Source: an uncultured Pelagibacteraceae bacterium (GTDB taxonomy: Bacteria; Pseudomonadota; Alphaproteobacteria; Pelagibacterales; Pelagibacteraceae). Taken from it: DNA of 64,000 nt. The stretch spans positions 186,001 through 250,000 of the forward strand of contig CABZFJ010000001.1 of assembly GCA_902524995.1 (NCBI GenBank), in the 5' to 3' direction. The notes under the pieces are model-generated. The model did not search any database and had not been told where the DNA came from. It saw nothing but the letters and a program-made list of their open reading frames with translations. The position numbers and the translations under genes were made by a program. Shown one piece after another: positions 10,178 to 20,397 of this stretch (within the stretch, counting starts at the first letter, position 1; each line of letters begins with the position of its first letter).

Positions 10178-12258
10178 TATTTTAAAACTTCTCTTTTACC
10201 TACATGATTAGCTTTACTTACTTCACCATTTAATTCCATTTGATCAATTATCCTCGCAGCTCTATTGTATCCAATTTGTAATTTTCTTTGCAAAAATGAA
10301 GTAGACGCTTTTCTCTCTGACCTAATTATTTCTAAAGCTTCATTATATAATTCATCAGTTTCTGAATTGTCTTTATTTTTATCATTAATATCTCTTTCAT
10401 CTGCAAAGTTTAAAATTTCATCAACATAGTCTGGCTCTGCTTGATTTCTAAGAAAGTTATTTACTTTATCTATTTCTACCTCTGAAACATAAGGTGCATG
10501 TATCCTTGTGATTTTGTTTGCTGAAGACATATACAACATATCTCCTTTTCCTAGAAGTTGCTCTGCTCCTTGCTCACCTAAAATCGTTCTGCTATCAATT
10601 TTCGAGGTTACTTGGAATGAAATACGAGTAGGAAAATTAGCCTTTATTGTACCGGTTATTACATCTACGCTTGGTCTTTGAGTGGCCATTATTATGTGGA
10701 TTCCAGCCGCTCTAGCCATTTGTGATAATTTTTGAATATAGTTTTCAATTTCTTTTCCAGCTATCAACATGAGATCTGACATTTCATCAACAATTACAAC
10801 AATATAAGGCATCTTAACTTTATGCTTTTCGTTATATCCATCAATGTTTCTTACACCTACTTTAGTCATTAACCTATACCTGCTCTCCATTTCTTTAACT
10901 ACCCAACCCAAAACAGATGCAGCTTTTTTTGATTCAGTAATCACAGGACACAATAAATGAGGAATTCCTTCATATGTTGATAGTTCTAACATTTTCGGAT
11001 CTATTAATATAAATTTACAGATATCAGGATTGTGTTTGTAAATGAGAGATAGAATAATTGTATTAATACAAACCGATTTTCCTGAACCAGTAGTCCCAGC
11101 AATTAATAGATGAGGCATAGAACTTAAATCACTGGTTATAGGCTCTCCTGATATACTTTTACCTAGAGCAATTGGTAATTTAATTTCTTTCTTTTTAAAA
11201 TTTTTATCTGAAATTATTTCTCTTAAAAATACATTTTCCCTTGAAACTTTTGGCAATTCTATGCCCACAGTGTTACTTCCAGGAATAGTAGCTATTCTTG
11301 CAGATTCTGAACTTGTATTTCTCGCAATATCTTCGGACAGATTGATTATTTTTGATACCTTTACCCCTGCCGCCGGTTCAAATTCATTTAATGAAACAAC
11401 AGGTCCATGACTAATTTTTTTTATTTTACCTTCGACTCCGAAGTCTAATAAAATTTTTTCTAATGCTTCACCGTCAGTCCTTTCATCTTCATTTCTATTA
11501 GATAATTTTTCAGGTTTTTTTAAAAAATCAATTAAGGGTAATTTAATCTTATTTATATTTTTAGAAACAGGTTTTCTATTATTTGAGAATAAATTTTCTT
11601 GTACTCGAGTTTCAACAATATGGTTCTCTACTTTCTCTTCTTCATATTGTTCATCCTTACTTTGGTTATTTTTATTTGAAATAAATAAATTTTTTAAAAG
11701 AAAATAAATTTTTAATAAATATTTTATTTTGAAATCGCTACTAATAAAAAAAAATAGTAATATAAGTATTATTAGTAAATAATAACTTAATGTTATGTTA
11801 ATATTTAGTAAATCAAAAATTACAGTTTCGGATATTAAATTTCCTACAAAGCCATTGTTGCCGTAGATTACTAACCAGTAATTTTCATTATAAAATATAC
11901 TAAAAAATATTGTTGCAAGCAGTATATATAAAATAGTGAAAAAAATATTTTCAATAAATATTATGACTTTTTTATTAACTAAAATGGACAAACCAGTAAA
12001 GAATAAAGAAAAAGGTATTAGAAATGATATTATTCCAATTGATTGAAAAAATATATCAGCGATATAGCTTCCTTTTAAACCTAAAAAATTATTTATTTGC
12101 TGGTTTTCTGGAAAAATAAAATTTGGATCTTGCGGAGAGTAACTTGCCAGTGAAACTAAGAGAAGTATTGATGAAAAAATAATTATTAAACCAATTAACT
12201 CTGTTAATCGCTTTAGAACAAAATTTGATGTTTTACTTATAAAATCTTTAATTATCAT
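10177..12258 (-). CDS. ftsK: DNA translocase FtsK
   Basis: N-terminal TMs, MPHLLIAGTTGSGKSVCINT, MATQRPSVDVITG, C-terminal gamma winged helix. Confidence 0.97.
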   Translation of the reverse strand: MIIKDFISKTSNFVLKRLTELIGLIIIFSSILLLVSLASYSPQDPNFIFPENQQINNFLGLKGSYIADIFFQSIGIISFLIPFSLFFTGLSILVNKKVIIFIENIFFTILYILLATIFFSIFYNENYWLVIYGNNGFVGNLISETVIFDLLNINITLSYYLLIILILLFFFISSDFKIKYLLKIYFLLKNLFISNKNNQSKDEQYEEEKVENHIVETRVQENLFSNNRKPVSKNINKIKLPLIDFLKKPEKLSNRNEDERTDGEALEKILLDFGVEGKIKKISHGPVVSLNEFEPAAGVKVSKIINLSEDIARNTSSESARIATIPGSNTVGIELPKVSRENVFLREIISDKNFKKKEIKLPIALGKSISGEPITSDLSSMPHLLIAGTTGSGKSVCINTIILSLIYKHNPDICKFILIDPKMLELSTYEGIPHLLCPVITESKKAASVLGWVVKEMESRYRLMTKVGVRNIDGYNEKHKVKMPYIVVIVDEMSDLMLIAGKEIENYIQKLSQMARAAGIHIIMATQRPSVDVITGTIKANFPTRISFQVTSKIDSRTILGEQGAEQLLGKGDMLYMSSANKITRIHAPYVSEVEIDKVNNFLRNQAEPDYVDEILNFADERDINDKNKDNSETDELYNEALEIIRSERKASTSFLQRKLQIGYNRAARIIDQMELNGEVSKANHVGKREVLK

Positions 12259-12319
12259 GAATCAAAACTACATTTGTCACTTTGTATCATTTAATTTTTA
12301 TTGTTAAAATTATTTTGTT

Positions 12320-13402
12320 ATGAAAATTTGTTTAATAGGCCTAAATATCACTAATTTAATTCTTGCATCTGTTTTTTTAAAAAAAAATTTGCCAGTTGAT
12401 ATATATCAAAATAATAAAATACAAAGGTTTAAAACAAAGAGAACTATTGCAATTTCAGCTGGAAATTTTAGCTTTTTAAAAAAAATTTCTAATACAAACT
12501 TACAATCATGGAAAACAAATGAAATTAAGATTTATCTCGAAAATGAAAATTCTAAGGAGATTATAAATTTTAAGAAACAAAATAAAGAGTCTTTTAATTT
12601 AATTAAAAACTCTGATTTAAATAATGCGTTTTTAAAAAATATTGAAAATTCAAAAATTGTTAAAAAAATAAAAGAAGATATATTTAGTAAGCGGTTAATT
12701 AATAAAATAAAAAAATATGATTTGGTAATTAACTCAGACAACAATAATTTTATCACAAAAAATTATTTTCATAATAAAATAAAAAAAAATTATAAAAGTT
12801 ACGCATATACCTTTATAATTAATCATAAAAAGACAAATAATAGAACTGCTAGGCAGATTTTTACTAATTACGGACCTCTAGCCTTTTTACCACTGAATAA
12901 TTCAAAAACTTCTGTTGTTTTTTCATGCTCAGGTAATTTGAGAAGTGCTCAAGACATATATAAGCTATTTAAAAAATATAACACTTTTTATCAAAATACC
13001 AAGCCGGGTGATATCGAAAAAGTAAGTTTAGAATTTTCAATGTTGAGAAAATATACCCATAAAAATATTTTAGCATTTGGTGATTTATTGCATCGTATAC
13101 ATCCTTTAGCTGGTCAGGGATTCAACATGACCATTAGAGATATAGAAAATTTCTCGAAGATTGTTGATAAAAAAATTAGTTTAGGTCTTCCAATAGATAT
13201 TTCTGTTGCTGATGAATTTCAGCAAAATAATAAACACCTAAATTATTTATATGGTAAAGCAATTGATGGAATTTATGAGTTTTTTAGGTTGGATAGCAAA
13301 ATCAAAAATTCCTTATCAAAACCTATTTTTAGAATTCTGAATAATAATTCAGTTTTTAAAAAATATTCAAATTTATTTTCTGATAAAGGGATAAATCTTT
13401 AA
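12320..13402 (+). CDS. UbiH/COQ6-like FAD-dependent hydroxylase (ubiquinone biosynthesis type), divergent
   Basis: C-terminal GDLLHRIHPLAGQGFNMTIRD FAD motif; N-terminal dinucleotide motif degenerate. Confidence 0.75.
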   Translation: MKICLIGLNITNLILASVFLKKNLPVDIYQNNKIQRFKTKRTIAISAGNFSFLKKISNTNLQSWKTNEIKIYLENENSKEIINFKKQNKESFNLIKNSDLNNAFLKNIENSKIVKKIKEDIFSKRLINKIKKYDLVINSDNNNFITKNYFHNKIKKNYKSYAYTFIINHKKTNNRTARQIFTNYGPLAFLPLNNSKTSVVFSCSGNLRSAQDIYKLFKKYNTFYQNTKPGDIEKVSLEFSMLRKYTHKNILAFGDLLHRIHPLAGQGFNMTIRDIENFSKIVDKKISLGLPIDISVADEFQQNNKHLNYLYGKAIDGIYEFFRLDSKIKNSLSKPIFRILNNNSVFKKYSNLFSDKGINL

Positions 13403-13403
13403 A

Positions 13404-14048
13404 TTACTGAATAGTGGTATTTTCAAATTCATCTTTGACATAATTATTTAAGATTTGTTCCATTTTTTCTTTTCTAATGTTTATATCAATGCTCTCTAAT
13501 AATATTTGTTTTTCTTCTAACGAAAATGGTGAAGCCATCGAGAGATCATTAAGTGTTTTACTTAAGTCTTTTTTTTCTAGATCTTTCAGATTTACGATAT
13601 AACCTTGCTTCTTAAAAAACTTTTTCATGTTTTTCATTATTAAATTAAGATCAGAAAAGTTAACCTCATTGCTTTTATCAGATATATCATTAGTGAAGTT
13701 ACTGTATTGAACGTTACATTCTCGATATAATTTATCACTCTCAATTTCAGAATTTAATTTAAATCTACATATGCCATTTAAAATAATAAGTATTCTTCCA
13801 TCCTCAGTTTCGTTGAAACTGGTAATTTTTCCAATACAACCAATTTCGTAAAGATCAGGTTTTTTCAACATTCCTGACTTTTTAGGTTGTATCATTCCAA
13901 TTATTCTGTGCTTTTTCATACTATCATTTACCATTTGTAAATATCTTGGTTCAAAGATATTTAATGGAACAGTGGTACCGGGGAACATTATAAAATTTGA
14001 TAGAGGAAAAATTGGGATGGTTTTTGGAAGGTCTTGTATATTTAGCAT
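13404..14048 (-). CDS. LON N-terminal (substrate-binding) domain protein
   Basis: IPIFPLSNFIMFPGTTVPLNIFEPRYLQMVNDSMKKHRIIGMIQ. Confidence 0.88.
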   Translation of the reverse strand: MLNIQDLPKTIPIFPLSNFIMFPGTTVPLNIFEPRYLQMVNDSMKKHRIIGMIQPKKSGMLKKPDLYEIGCIGKITSFNETEDGRILIILNGICRFKLNSEIESDKLYRECNVQYSNFTNDISDKSNEVNFSDLNLIMKNMKKFFKKQGYIVNLKDLEKKDLSKTLNDLSMASPFSLEEKQILLESIDINIRKEKMEQILNNYVKDEFENTTIQ

Positions 14049-14090
14049 TAAATTCGTATTTTAATTTTTTATTTATTTATATTAAATTTA

Positions 14091-15410
14091 ATGGATCTGG
14101 CAACTGGACAAAATCTCTTAAAAGAAAAAAAATTCTTTTTAGCTAAAAAATACTTTGAAAAGTTATTGAATTTAAACCCAAATAAGCCCGAAATTAATTT
14201 TTATTTAGGTAGAGCATACTCTGAATTACTAGATTCAATAAATAGCATTAAGTATTATAAAAGATATTTAGAATTTAACGAAAATTCAATTAATTGTTTA
14301 ATAAACCTGGGAATTATTTATCTAAATATTGGAGATATAATAAATTCTGAAAAAACATTTAGAAAGATAATTAATTTAAATAAAAAAAATGTTACTGCAT
14401 TTAATGGTCTTTTTATGTTGTCTCAAGAATTATTGAAAGAAAAAGATTTTGATTATTTAGAAAATATTTTGTCCAATGATAAAGAAATTTCTTTAAGTGA
14501 TAAAAGTATTATTTATTTTTTACTCTCTAAAAATGAAAGGAAAAAAAAGAACATACAAAAAGAATTAACTTATTTAAAAAATTACCACTTCCAATCATTT
14601 AATTCAAATCTCGAATACAATAATCAATCAATTTTTTTTTATAAAAATATTTTGGGTAAATTTAACAACAAAATAAATTATATTAATAATTATAGTTTAA
14701 AAGAATTAAAACCTATTTTCATTGTAGGCTTACCAAGGTCTGGCTCTACATTAATAGAGTCAATTTTAACTTCAGGAGATGTAAAAATTAAAACTTATGG
14801 TGAAAGTAATTTTATTAATGGCGCTATTATAGATCAGATAAAAGCTAAGATTTTTAAAAAAGATTTTAAAACCGAAAATATTGATTTAAAAATTGATTTA
14901 TCTAAAATAATCGAGTTTCTTGAGGATAGATATAGTTTTAAAAATAATACGTTATCTAAAGAATTTTTTATAGATAAGTCACTAGAAAATGTTTTTAACA
15001 TTGAATTGATATTAAAAATCTTTCCAGGCGCAAAATTCATACATTCCAAAAGGAAATTAAAAGACGCAATTTTATCAATATATTTTTCAATGTTGCCAGA
15101 ATTATCTTGGACTCTTTCGATGGATACCATAAAAAATTATGTCAACAAGTATGAAAAAATTGTTATCTATTATAAAAAAAAATTTCCAGATAAAATACTT
15201 GATATTGATCTAGATGAATTTACTTCAAATCCTGATTTAATTTCTAAAGAAATTTATGATTTTTGTTGTCTAAGTTGGAACAAAAAATATTTAAATTTTT
15301 ATAAAAGAAAGAATTTATTCAGCAAAACTTTAAGTTCAACTCAAATCAGAAAACAAATAAGTAAACAAAACCAATCAAATTATTCAAATTATTATTTTTT
15401 ATTAGATTAA
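14091..15410 (+). CDS. TPR-repeat sulfotransferase
   Basis: N-terminal TPR repeats; PIFIVGLPRSGSTLIESIL (PAPS 5'-phosphosulfate loop) and sulfotransferase-like C-terminus. Confidence 0.88.
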   Translation: MDLATGQNLLKEKKFFLAKKYFEKLLNLNPNKPEINFYLGRAYSELLDSINSIKYYKRYLEFNENSINCLINLGIIYLNIGDIINSEKTFRKIINLNKKNVTAFNGLFMLSQELLKEKDFDYLENILSNDKEISLSDKSIIYFLLSKNERKKKNIQKELTYLKNYHFQSFNSNLEYNNQSIFFYKNILGKFNNKINYINNYSLKELKPIFIVGLPRSGSTLIESILTSGDVKIKTYGESNFINGAIIDQIKAKIFKKDFKTENIDLKIDLSKIIEFLEDRYSFKNNTLSKEFFIDKSLENVFNIELILKIFPGAKFIHSKRKLKDAILSIYFSMLPELSWTLSMDTIKNYVNKYEKIVIYYKKKFPDKILDIDLDEFTSNPDLISKEIYDFCCLSWNKKYLNFYKRKNLFSKTLSSTQIRKQISKQNQSNYSNYYFLLD

Positions 15411-16711
15411 TAAAAGCTTTTCTGTCTAAATTTGATCTGATCCTTTATAAAATTAATTAAATAGCTATCTTTGATTTCGTGATTACAGATTTTTGAGTAA
15501 GAGATATCATTAATTAAGTAAGCATATGTAATCCAATTTTTTATAATTAGTATGTCAGACAAATTGATTAGATTATGAGTTGGTCCAACAATTTTTTGAT
15601 CATTATCGTCCAGTTTTGGATATCTACTATCATATAATGTTTCAATTTCTTCCCAACTTTTTAAATAATCAAGTTTTGTATTAGAATTCTTTTCAATCTT
15701 TTCAAATTCAGGAAATTCTTTATAAAATTCAGTACATCCATGCTTAATTTTGATATTTTTAGAAATTATTTCGTTGTTCGAAATTACTTTTGTTATGATA
15801 TTTAAAACATCCTCAGCATCTTTCATACCTGTACAAAATATATAACCTTTGTAGTTACCCTTAACGTTATTTCTTGTTTCTACAACACATTTTCTAATAT
15901 TGTTTCTTTTTAGATTTAAATTATTAAAAATTAAAAAAAGTTTAATTAGTTCTACGATGTTTTCCAATGTAATTTGAACTTTAAAACAATTAAAACAATA
16001 TTTTGGTATTATTTTAAATTCATTAAATACTTTAAAATGTCTATCGCAGTTTAAATTAATTTCATTTCTTCTAAAAATCTGTGTTTCTTCATATTTTAAG
16101 TCTAAATCATTTAAAATACTAAAATTTTTATTTACGAAATTTCTAATAGAAATAATTTTAATTGGATGTTGGATTTTTAGATTTTTATTAAAGTTTAAAA
16201 TTTTTTCATTTACATCTAAAATTTTGTTATTCTTTATATTTTTTGGAATATGATAATTTAAAGTATCAATTAATCTCTCTCGAGTTACATCACTATCTTG
16301 AATTTCTAAAGACTTTAAAAAATTTTCAATTGCTTTTTTATAATTTCCAATATTTTTATATGTAATGCCCAAATTTTTATAAGTATTTGATAGATTTTTT
16401 TCGTACTTTAACAATTTTGTAAAAAAGTTTATAGCTTCATTAAATTTTCCCAGATTAAATAAAGCAACTCCCAAATTATTTAATACTGCTAAATCTTTTT
16501 TATCTTTTTTTAAAATTTCGTAATAAAATTGTGAAGATTTTAACCAATCTTTTTTTTTAAAATAAATTGATCCGTATAATTTGTTTTGTAAATGTTTTTC
16601 ATCTTCATTTATATTTAATTTTTCTAGCAATTTTAAAGCAGTATTATAGTTATTTCTTTTTATCTCTGTAATGACTGGAGTAAATTTTATTAATATTTTA
16701 TTTTCTTTCAC
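15407..16711 (-). CDS. TPR-repeat protein with uncharacterised Cys-containing C-terminal domain
   Basis: N-terminal TPRs (AVLNNLGVALFNLGKFNEAINFF, NTYKNLGITYKNIGNYKKAIENF); C-terminal RRNEINLNCDRHFKVFNEFKIIPKYCFNCFKVQ... Confidence 0.75.
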   Translation of the reverse strand: MKENKILIKFTPVITEIKRNNYNTALKLLEKLNINEDEKHLQNKLYGSIYFKKKDWLKSSQFYYEILKKDKKDLAVLNNLGVALFNLGKFNEAINFFTKLLKYEKNLSNTYKNLGITYKNIGNYKKAIENFLKSLEIQDSDVTRERLIDTLNYHIPKNIKNNKILDVNEKILNFNKNLKIQHPIKIISIRNFVNKNFSILNDLDLKYEETQIFRRNEINLNCDRHFKVFNEFKIIPKYCFNCFKVQITLENIVELIKLFLIFNNLNLKRNNIRKCVVETRNNVKGNYKGYIFCTGMKDAEDVLNIITKVISNNEIISKNIKIKHGCTEFYKEFPEFEKIEKNSNTKLDYLKSWEEIETLYDSRYPKLDDNDQKIVGPTHNLINLSDILIIKNWITYAYLINDISYSKICNHEIKDSYLINFIKDQIKFRQKSFY

Positions 16712-16796
16712 AATGGTTTACTTTTAACATTAAGTTAAAATTTTTATAATTATATGTTGCAATAAAAAAACCGCATAATATAATGATTTTTAACAA

Positions 16797-16871
16797 GCGG
16801 GCATAGCTCAGTGGTAGAGCGTCTCGTTGCCAACGAGAAGGTCGTGGGTTCAAGTCCCATTGCCCGCTCCA
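16797..16871 (+). tRNA. tRNA-Gly (GCC anticodon), CCA encoded
   Basis: GCGGGCA TA GCTCAGTGGTAGAGC G TCTCG TTGCCAA CGAGA AGGTC GTGGG TTCAAGT CCCAT TGCCCGC T CCA; full cloverleaf. Confidence 0.97.
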
Positions 16872-16887
16872 GTAAAGGAATTATGTA

Positions 16888-17226
16888 ATGAGTGATTTAG
16901 CAAACAAAAAATGTATACCTTGCGAAGGTAATATTCCGCCATTTAACACAGATGAAATTCATAAGTATTTAAAACAAGTTGATGGGTGGGAAGTCATTGA
17001 AGATAAGATCGATGGATTTCATTTAATAAAAAATTTTAAATTTGATGATTTTTTACAAAGTCAAGAATTTGTAAATAAAGTTGGTAAAATTGCTGAAACG
17101 GAAGGACACCATCCTGATCTATGGTTTGGATGGGGTTACGCAAAAATTAAAATTTTTACTCATGCAATCAAAGGTCTTGCTGAGAGTGATTTCATTCTAG
17201 CTGCTAAAATAGATAAGTTAAATTAA
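16888..17226 (+). CDS. 4a-hydroxytetrahydrobiopterin dehydratase (pterin carbinolamine dehydratase)
   Basis: WEVIEDK...FKFDDFLQSQEFVNKVGKIAETEGHHPDLWFGWGYAKIKIFTHAIKGL. Confidence 0.93.
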   Translation: MSDLANKKCIPCEGNIPPFNTDEIHKYLKQVDGWEVIEDKIDGFHLIKNFKFDDFLQSQEFVNKVGKIAETEGHHPDLWFGWGYAKIKIFTHAIKGLAESDFILAAKIDKLN

Positions 17227-17235
17227 TTAATGGTT

Positions 17236-18795
17236 TTAGTGATTAAAGTGTCTTGTTTTAGCAAACACTAAAATAGTATTTGTTTGATTAGCGAATTTAA
17301 TAATTTCTTTGTCATTTTTTGAACCTGAAGGTTGAATTACGGCCGAAATTCCTGCTTGAACTAATTTTTCTATACCATCTACGAATGGAAAAAATGCATC
17401 AGAGGCTGCTAAAATTTCACCTTCATCGTTGCTTTTTTGGAATTTTTTCATTTTATCTATTGCTATTTTACAACTATCCAATCTACTTGGTTGACCAGAA
17501 CCGATACCTATTGTTTTATAGTCTTTTGTAATAACTATTGCATTTGATTTTACGCCTCTACATATATTAAATGCAAAAATGAGTTTATTTAAAGTTTTAT
17601 TTGTAGGTTTTAATTTTGACACAGTTTTAAAATCTTTTTTAGAAAAACTTAGAGTATCTGGATCTTGAACTAAAATCGAATTAAATTTATTTAAAAAATT
17701 AAAATTAAAATTTTTTTCAACTTTACTCGAATCAATTAACCTCAAGTTCCTTTTCTTTTTTAACAGTTTGAGTGATTTTTTATCAAATCCATTTGCAACT
17801 ATTACTTCAAAAAATTTTTTATTAATTTTTTTGGCTAAACTAATATTTAATTTAAAGTTACATGATACAATACCACCGTAAGCACTTAATGGGTCACTTT
17901 CTAAAGCTTCCTTAAAAGATTTGATTTTGTTTGGATTAATGGAAACTCCACAGGGATTAGCATGCTTAATTATTGTTACACCCTTATTTTTTGGTAAAGT
18001 TTTTGATATACTTATAGCCGAATAAAGATCGTTATAGTTGTTGTAACTTAGCTGTTTTCCACTGATTTGGGTAATTTCTTGCTTGTTATTTTGTGAATAT
18101 ATTGCCGCTTTTTGATGAGGGTTTTCCCCATACCTTGTCTTCTCAATTAATTTTCCGGAAAAAATTTTCTTAATAGGGAAAGTATTTTTAGATTTTTGAT
18201 TGAAATAATTAAAAATTTTTGATTCATAGTACGCGGTTTCCATAAATGCTTCCTCGGCCAATTTTTCTCTAAATTTTAAATTTGTAGACCCTCTATTTCT
18301 ATTTAATTCAACAGTTAAATTTTCATACTGTTTTGTATTACTTAGGATAACAACATCATTATAATTTTTTGCAGCCGATCTAACCATAGTTGGTCCTCCA
18401 ATATCTATATTTTCAATTATATTTTTGTGGCCAGAATTACTTAACAAAACTTTTTCAAATGGATAAAAATTTATAATAACTAAATCTATATTTTCATAAT
18501 TGTTAATTTTCATTTCCTTTTGATGTTTTTTATTTTTTCTAACATTCAAAATCCCAGAATGAATTTTTGGATGTAATGTTTTTACTCTTCCTCCTAGCAG
18601 CTCTTTTGAATTTGTAAATTTTGATACTTCTAAGCATTTAAAACCCATATTTTTAATTTTTTTGTATGTGCCACCTGAGCTTATTATTTTGATTTTGTAT
18701 TTTTTTAGTAAATTTAATAATTGCCTTAAACTTGATTTATCTGATAATGAAATTAAAGCAGTCTTGACTTTTATAGTATTTTTTCGAATACCCAT
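17236..18795 (-). CDS. purH: Bifunctional AICAR transformylase/IMP cyclohydrolase
   Basis: TALISLSDKSSLRQLLNLLKKYKIKIISSGGTYKKI...HPKIHSGIL; KHANPCGVS. Confidence 0.96.
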   Translation of the reverse strand: MGIRKNTIKVKTALISLSDKSSLRQLLNLLKKYKIKIISSGGTYKKIKNMGFKCLEVSKFTNSKELLGGRVKTLHPKIHSGILNVRKNKKHQKEMKINNYENIDLVIINFYPFEKVLLSNSGHKNIIENIDIGGPTMVRSAAKNYNDVVILSNTKQYENLTVELNRNRGSTNLKFREKLAEEAFMETAYYESKIFNYFNQKSKNTFPIKKIFSGKLIEKTRYGENPHQKAAIYSQNNKQEITQISGKQLSYNNYNDLYSAISISKTLPKNKGVTIIKHANPCGVSINPNKIKSFKEALESDPLSAYGGIVSCNFKLNISLAKKINKKFFEVIVANGFDKKSLKLLKKKRNLRLIDSSKVEKNFNFNFLNKFNSILVQDPDTLSFSKKDFKTVSKLKPTNKTLNKLIFAFNICRGVKSNAIVITKDYKTIGIGSGQPSRLDSCKIAIDKMKKFQKSNDEGEILAASDAFFPFVDGIEKLVQAGISAVIQPSGSKNDKEIIKFANQTNTILVFAKTRHFNH

Positions 18796-20396
18796 TTAAT
18801 TTCCTGAGTTATATCCTTTATTTTGCCTGATAAACATATATTTTGGTTTTCACTAGTTAAATTTTTATTACCGAAATATATACCTGATTCAATATTTATT
18901 ATCTCGCAATTAGTTGAAAATTTCCACCCAGAATTCTTAATTTCAATTAGTATAGTTTTGTTATCTAGGGTTTTTGTTAATTTAACACCTGGCTCCATAT
19001 GAAATCTGATATCATATTTTTTTGGGTCCAACTTGTTTTTTGAAATTATTTTATCAGTTCCTATCAATTTATTTTTTTCAATGAAATATTCTAAAGACCT
19101 TTCATATAAAACTCCAAACTTTTTTAAAAAGCCATTATGAGATGCTTTGATTAACCAATAGTTTTTTTCATTAACAATATTTTTATCACTAATTTTCAAA
19201 CCATTTTCTAATGTTTTATAGTTCCCATTATTTCTAAATGAACAACTTGAATGATTGTCAATTATAAGTGCTGAATGAGCAGCAGTGGATTTTGAAATTA
19301 GATTTAATTTATGTTTATAATCCTGAAAGTAACCTGAATTAGAAATAAGTTTTTTATCTTTGTAGAAGAATTCAAATGAAAGAGCTCCACTTTGATAGTT
19401 ATACGAAAATGTTTTTTGGGGTGAATTTCCAACATCCATTGCAAGAATGCAACTTTTATTTTTCAAAATAGCATATCCCCCTACTTCATTATTTGAATTT
19501 TCGAACTTATATTTATAAAGTGAAAGATATTTATTAAATTCCTTTAAATCATTTTGATGATTCCCATTAAATAGTAAACTTCGTTCGATTTTAGAAAAAA
19601 CTGAATAAGATTTTCCTAGATAGAAAATTATTTCATCGAGGTACTCAGGTATATCATTAAAAGACTCCTTTAATAGTTCTCTAACAAGAACAAAATATTT
19701 TAAATAAAAATTTAACTGCCTAATACTTCTTGTTTTTGGAAAATACTCATCGTCAAAAGAATTAATAATAATTTTTCTAAGTAATTCTAATCCATAATAT
19801 AAAAATTTTTCATTTTCGTATGATAATCCTGTTATTATTATTGCGGTACAGCCTAATAATTTATCATTAACAGATTGCGATTTGCTTATTTCATTTATTA
19901 AATGATTAATTTGTTTGTTTACAGAAAAATTAAATTTATTTTTATATTTAGTATCACTTTCATCATAAGATAATTTAGAGTTTGCAATCCAAGATATTAT
20001 TCTCTTTGATAAAACATCAATCTGCCATGTTAATGAATTATAGCTTTCATTTTTTTCAATCCATTTAATAATTATTGATTGCGCAATACTTGGCGATGAT
20101 TTTAAATCAATACTAAATAACCAATAAAAATTATTTAGTTTATATAGGTTATTACTATTCAATAATTCACTTTCCCAAATATTATCTTTATCTAATTCTT
20201 CAATTTTAATTTTTTTTTTATCATATTTAACCAAGCAGCTTAAAATACTTAGACTTGGTCTATAGGTAATGTTGCTTATCTCAATTTTTGAAATTTTATT
20301 ATTATAAAAACTCGACTTTAAGTATAAATTTCTTATTTGATTTTTAGATGAGTTAAAAAATTCATTTATTAAAATTAAAGAATTTTTTAAATACAT
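18771..20396 (-). CDS. Heparinase II/III family protein
   Basis: NQQ-type heparinase core; location directly upstream of purH is common in alphaproteobacteria; overlaps purH by 25 bp. Confidence 0.8.
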   Translation of the reverse strand: MYLKNSLILINEFFNSSKNQIRNLYLKSSFYNNKISKIEISNITYRPSLSILSCLVKYDKKKIKIEELDKDNIWESELLNSNNLYKLNNFYWLFSIDLKSSPSIAQSIIIKWIEKNESYNSLTWQIDVLSKRIISWIANSKLSYDESDTKYKNKFNFSVNKQINHLINEISKSQSVNDKLLGCTAIIITGLSYENEKFLYYGLELLRKIIINSFDDEYFPKTRSIRQLNFYLKYFVLVRELLKESFNDIPEYLDEIIFYLGKSYSVFSKIERSLLFNGNHQNDLKEFNKYLSLYKYKFENSNNEVGGYAILKNKSCILAMDVGNSPQKTFSYNYQSGALSFEFFYKDKKLISNSGYFQDYKHKLNLISKSTAAHSALIIDNHSSCSFRNNGNYKTLENGLKISDKNIVNEKNYWLIKASHNGFLKKFGVLYERSLEYFIEKNKLIGTDKIISKNKLDPKKYDIRFHMEPGVKLTKTLDNKTILIEIKNSGWKFSTNCEIINIESGIYFGNKNLTSENQNICLSGKIKDITQEIKWVFEKIL

Positions 20397-20397
20397 C

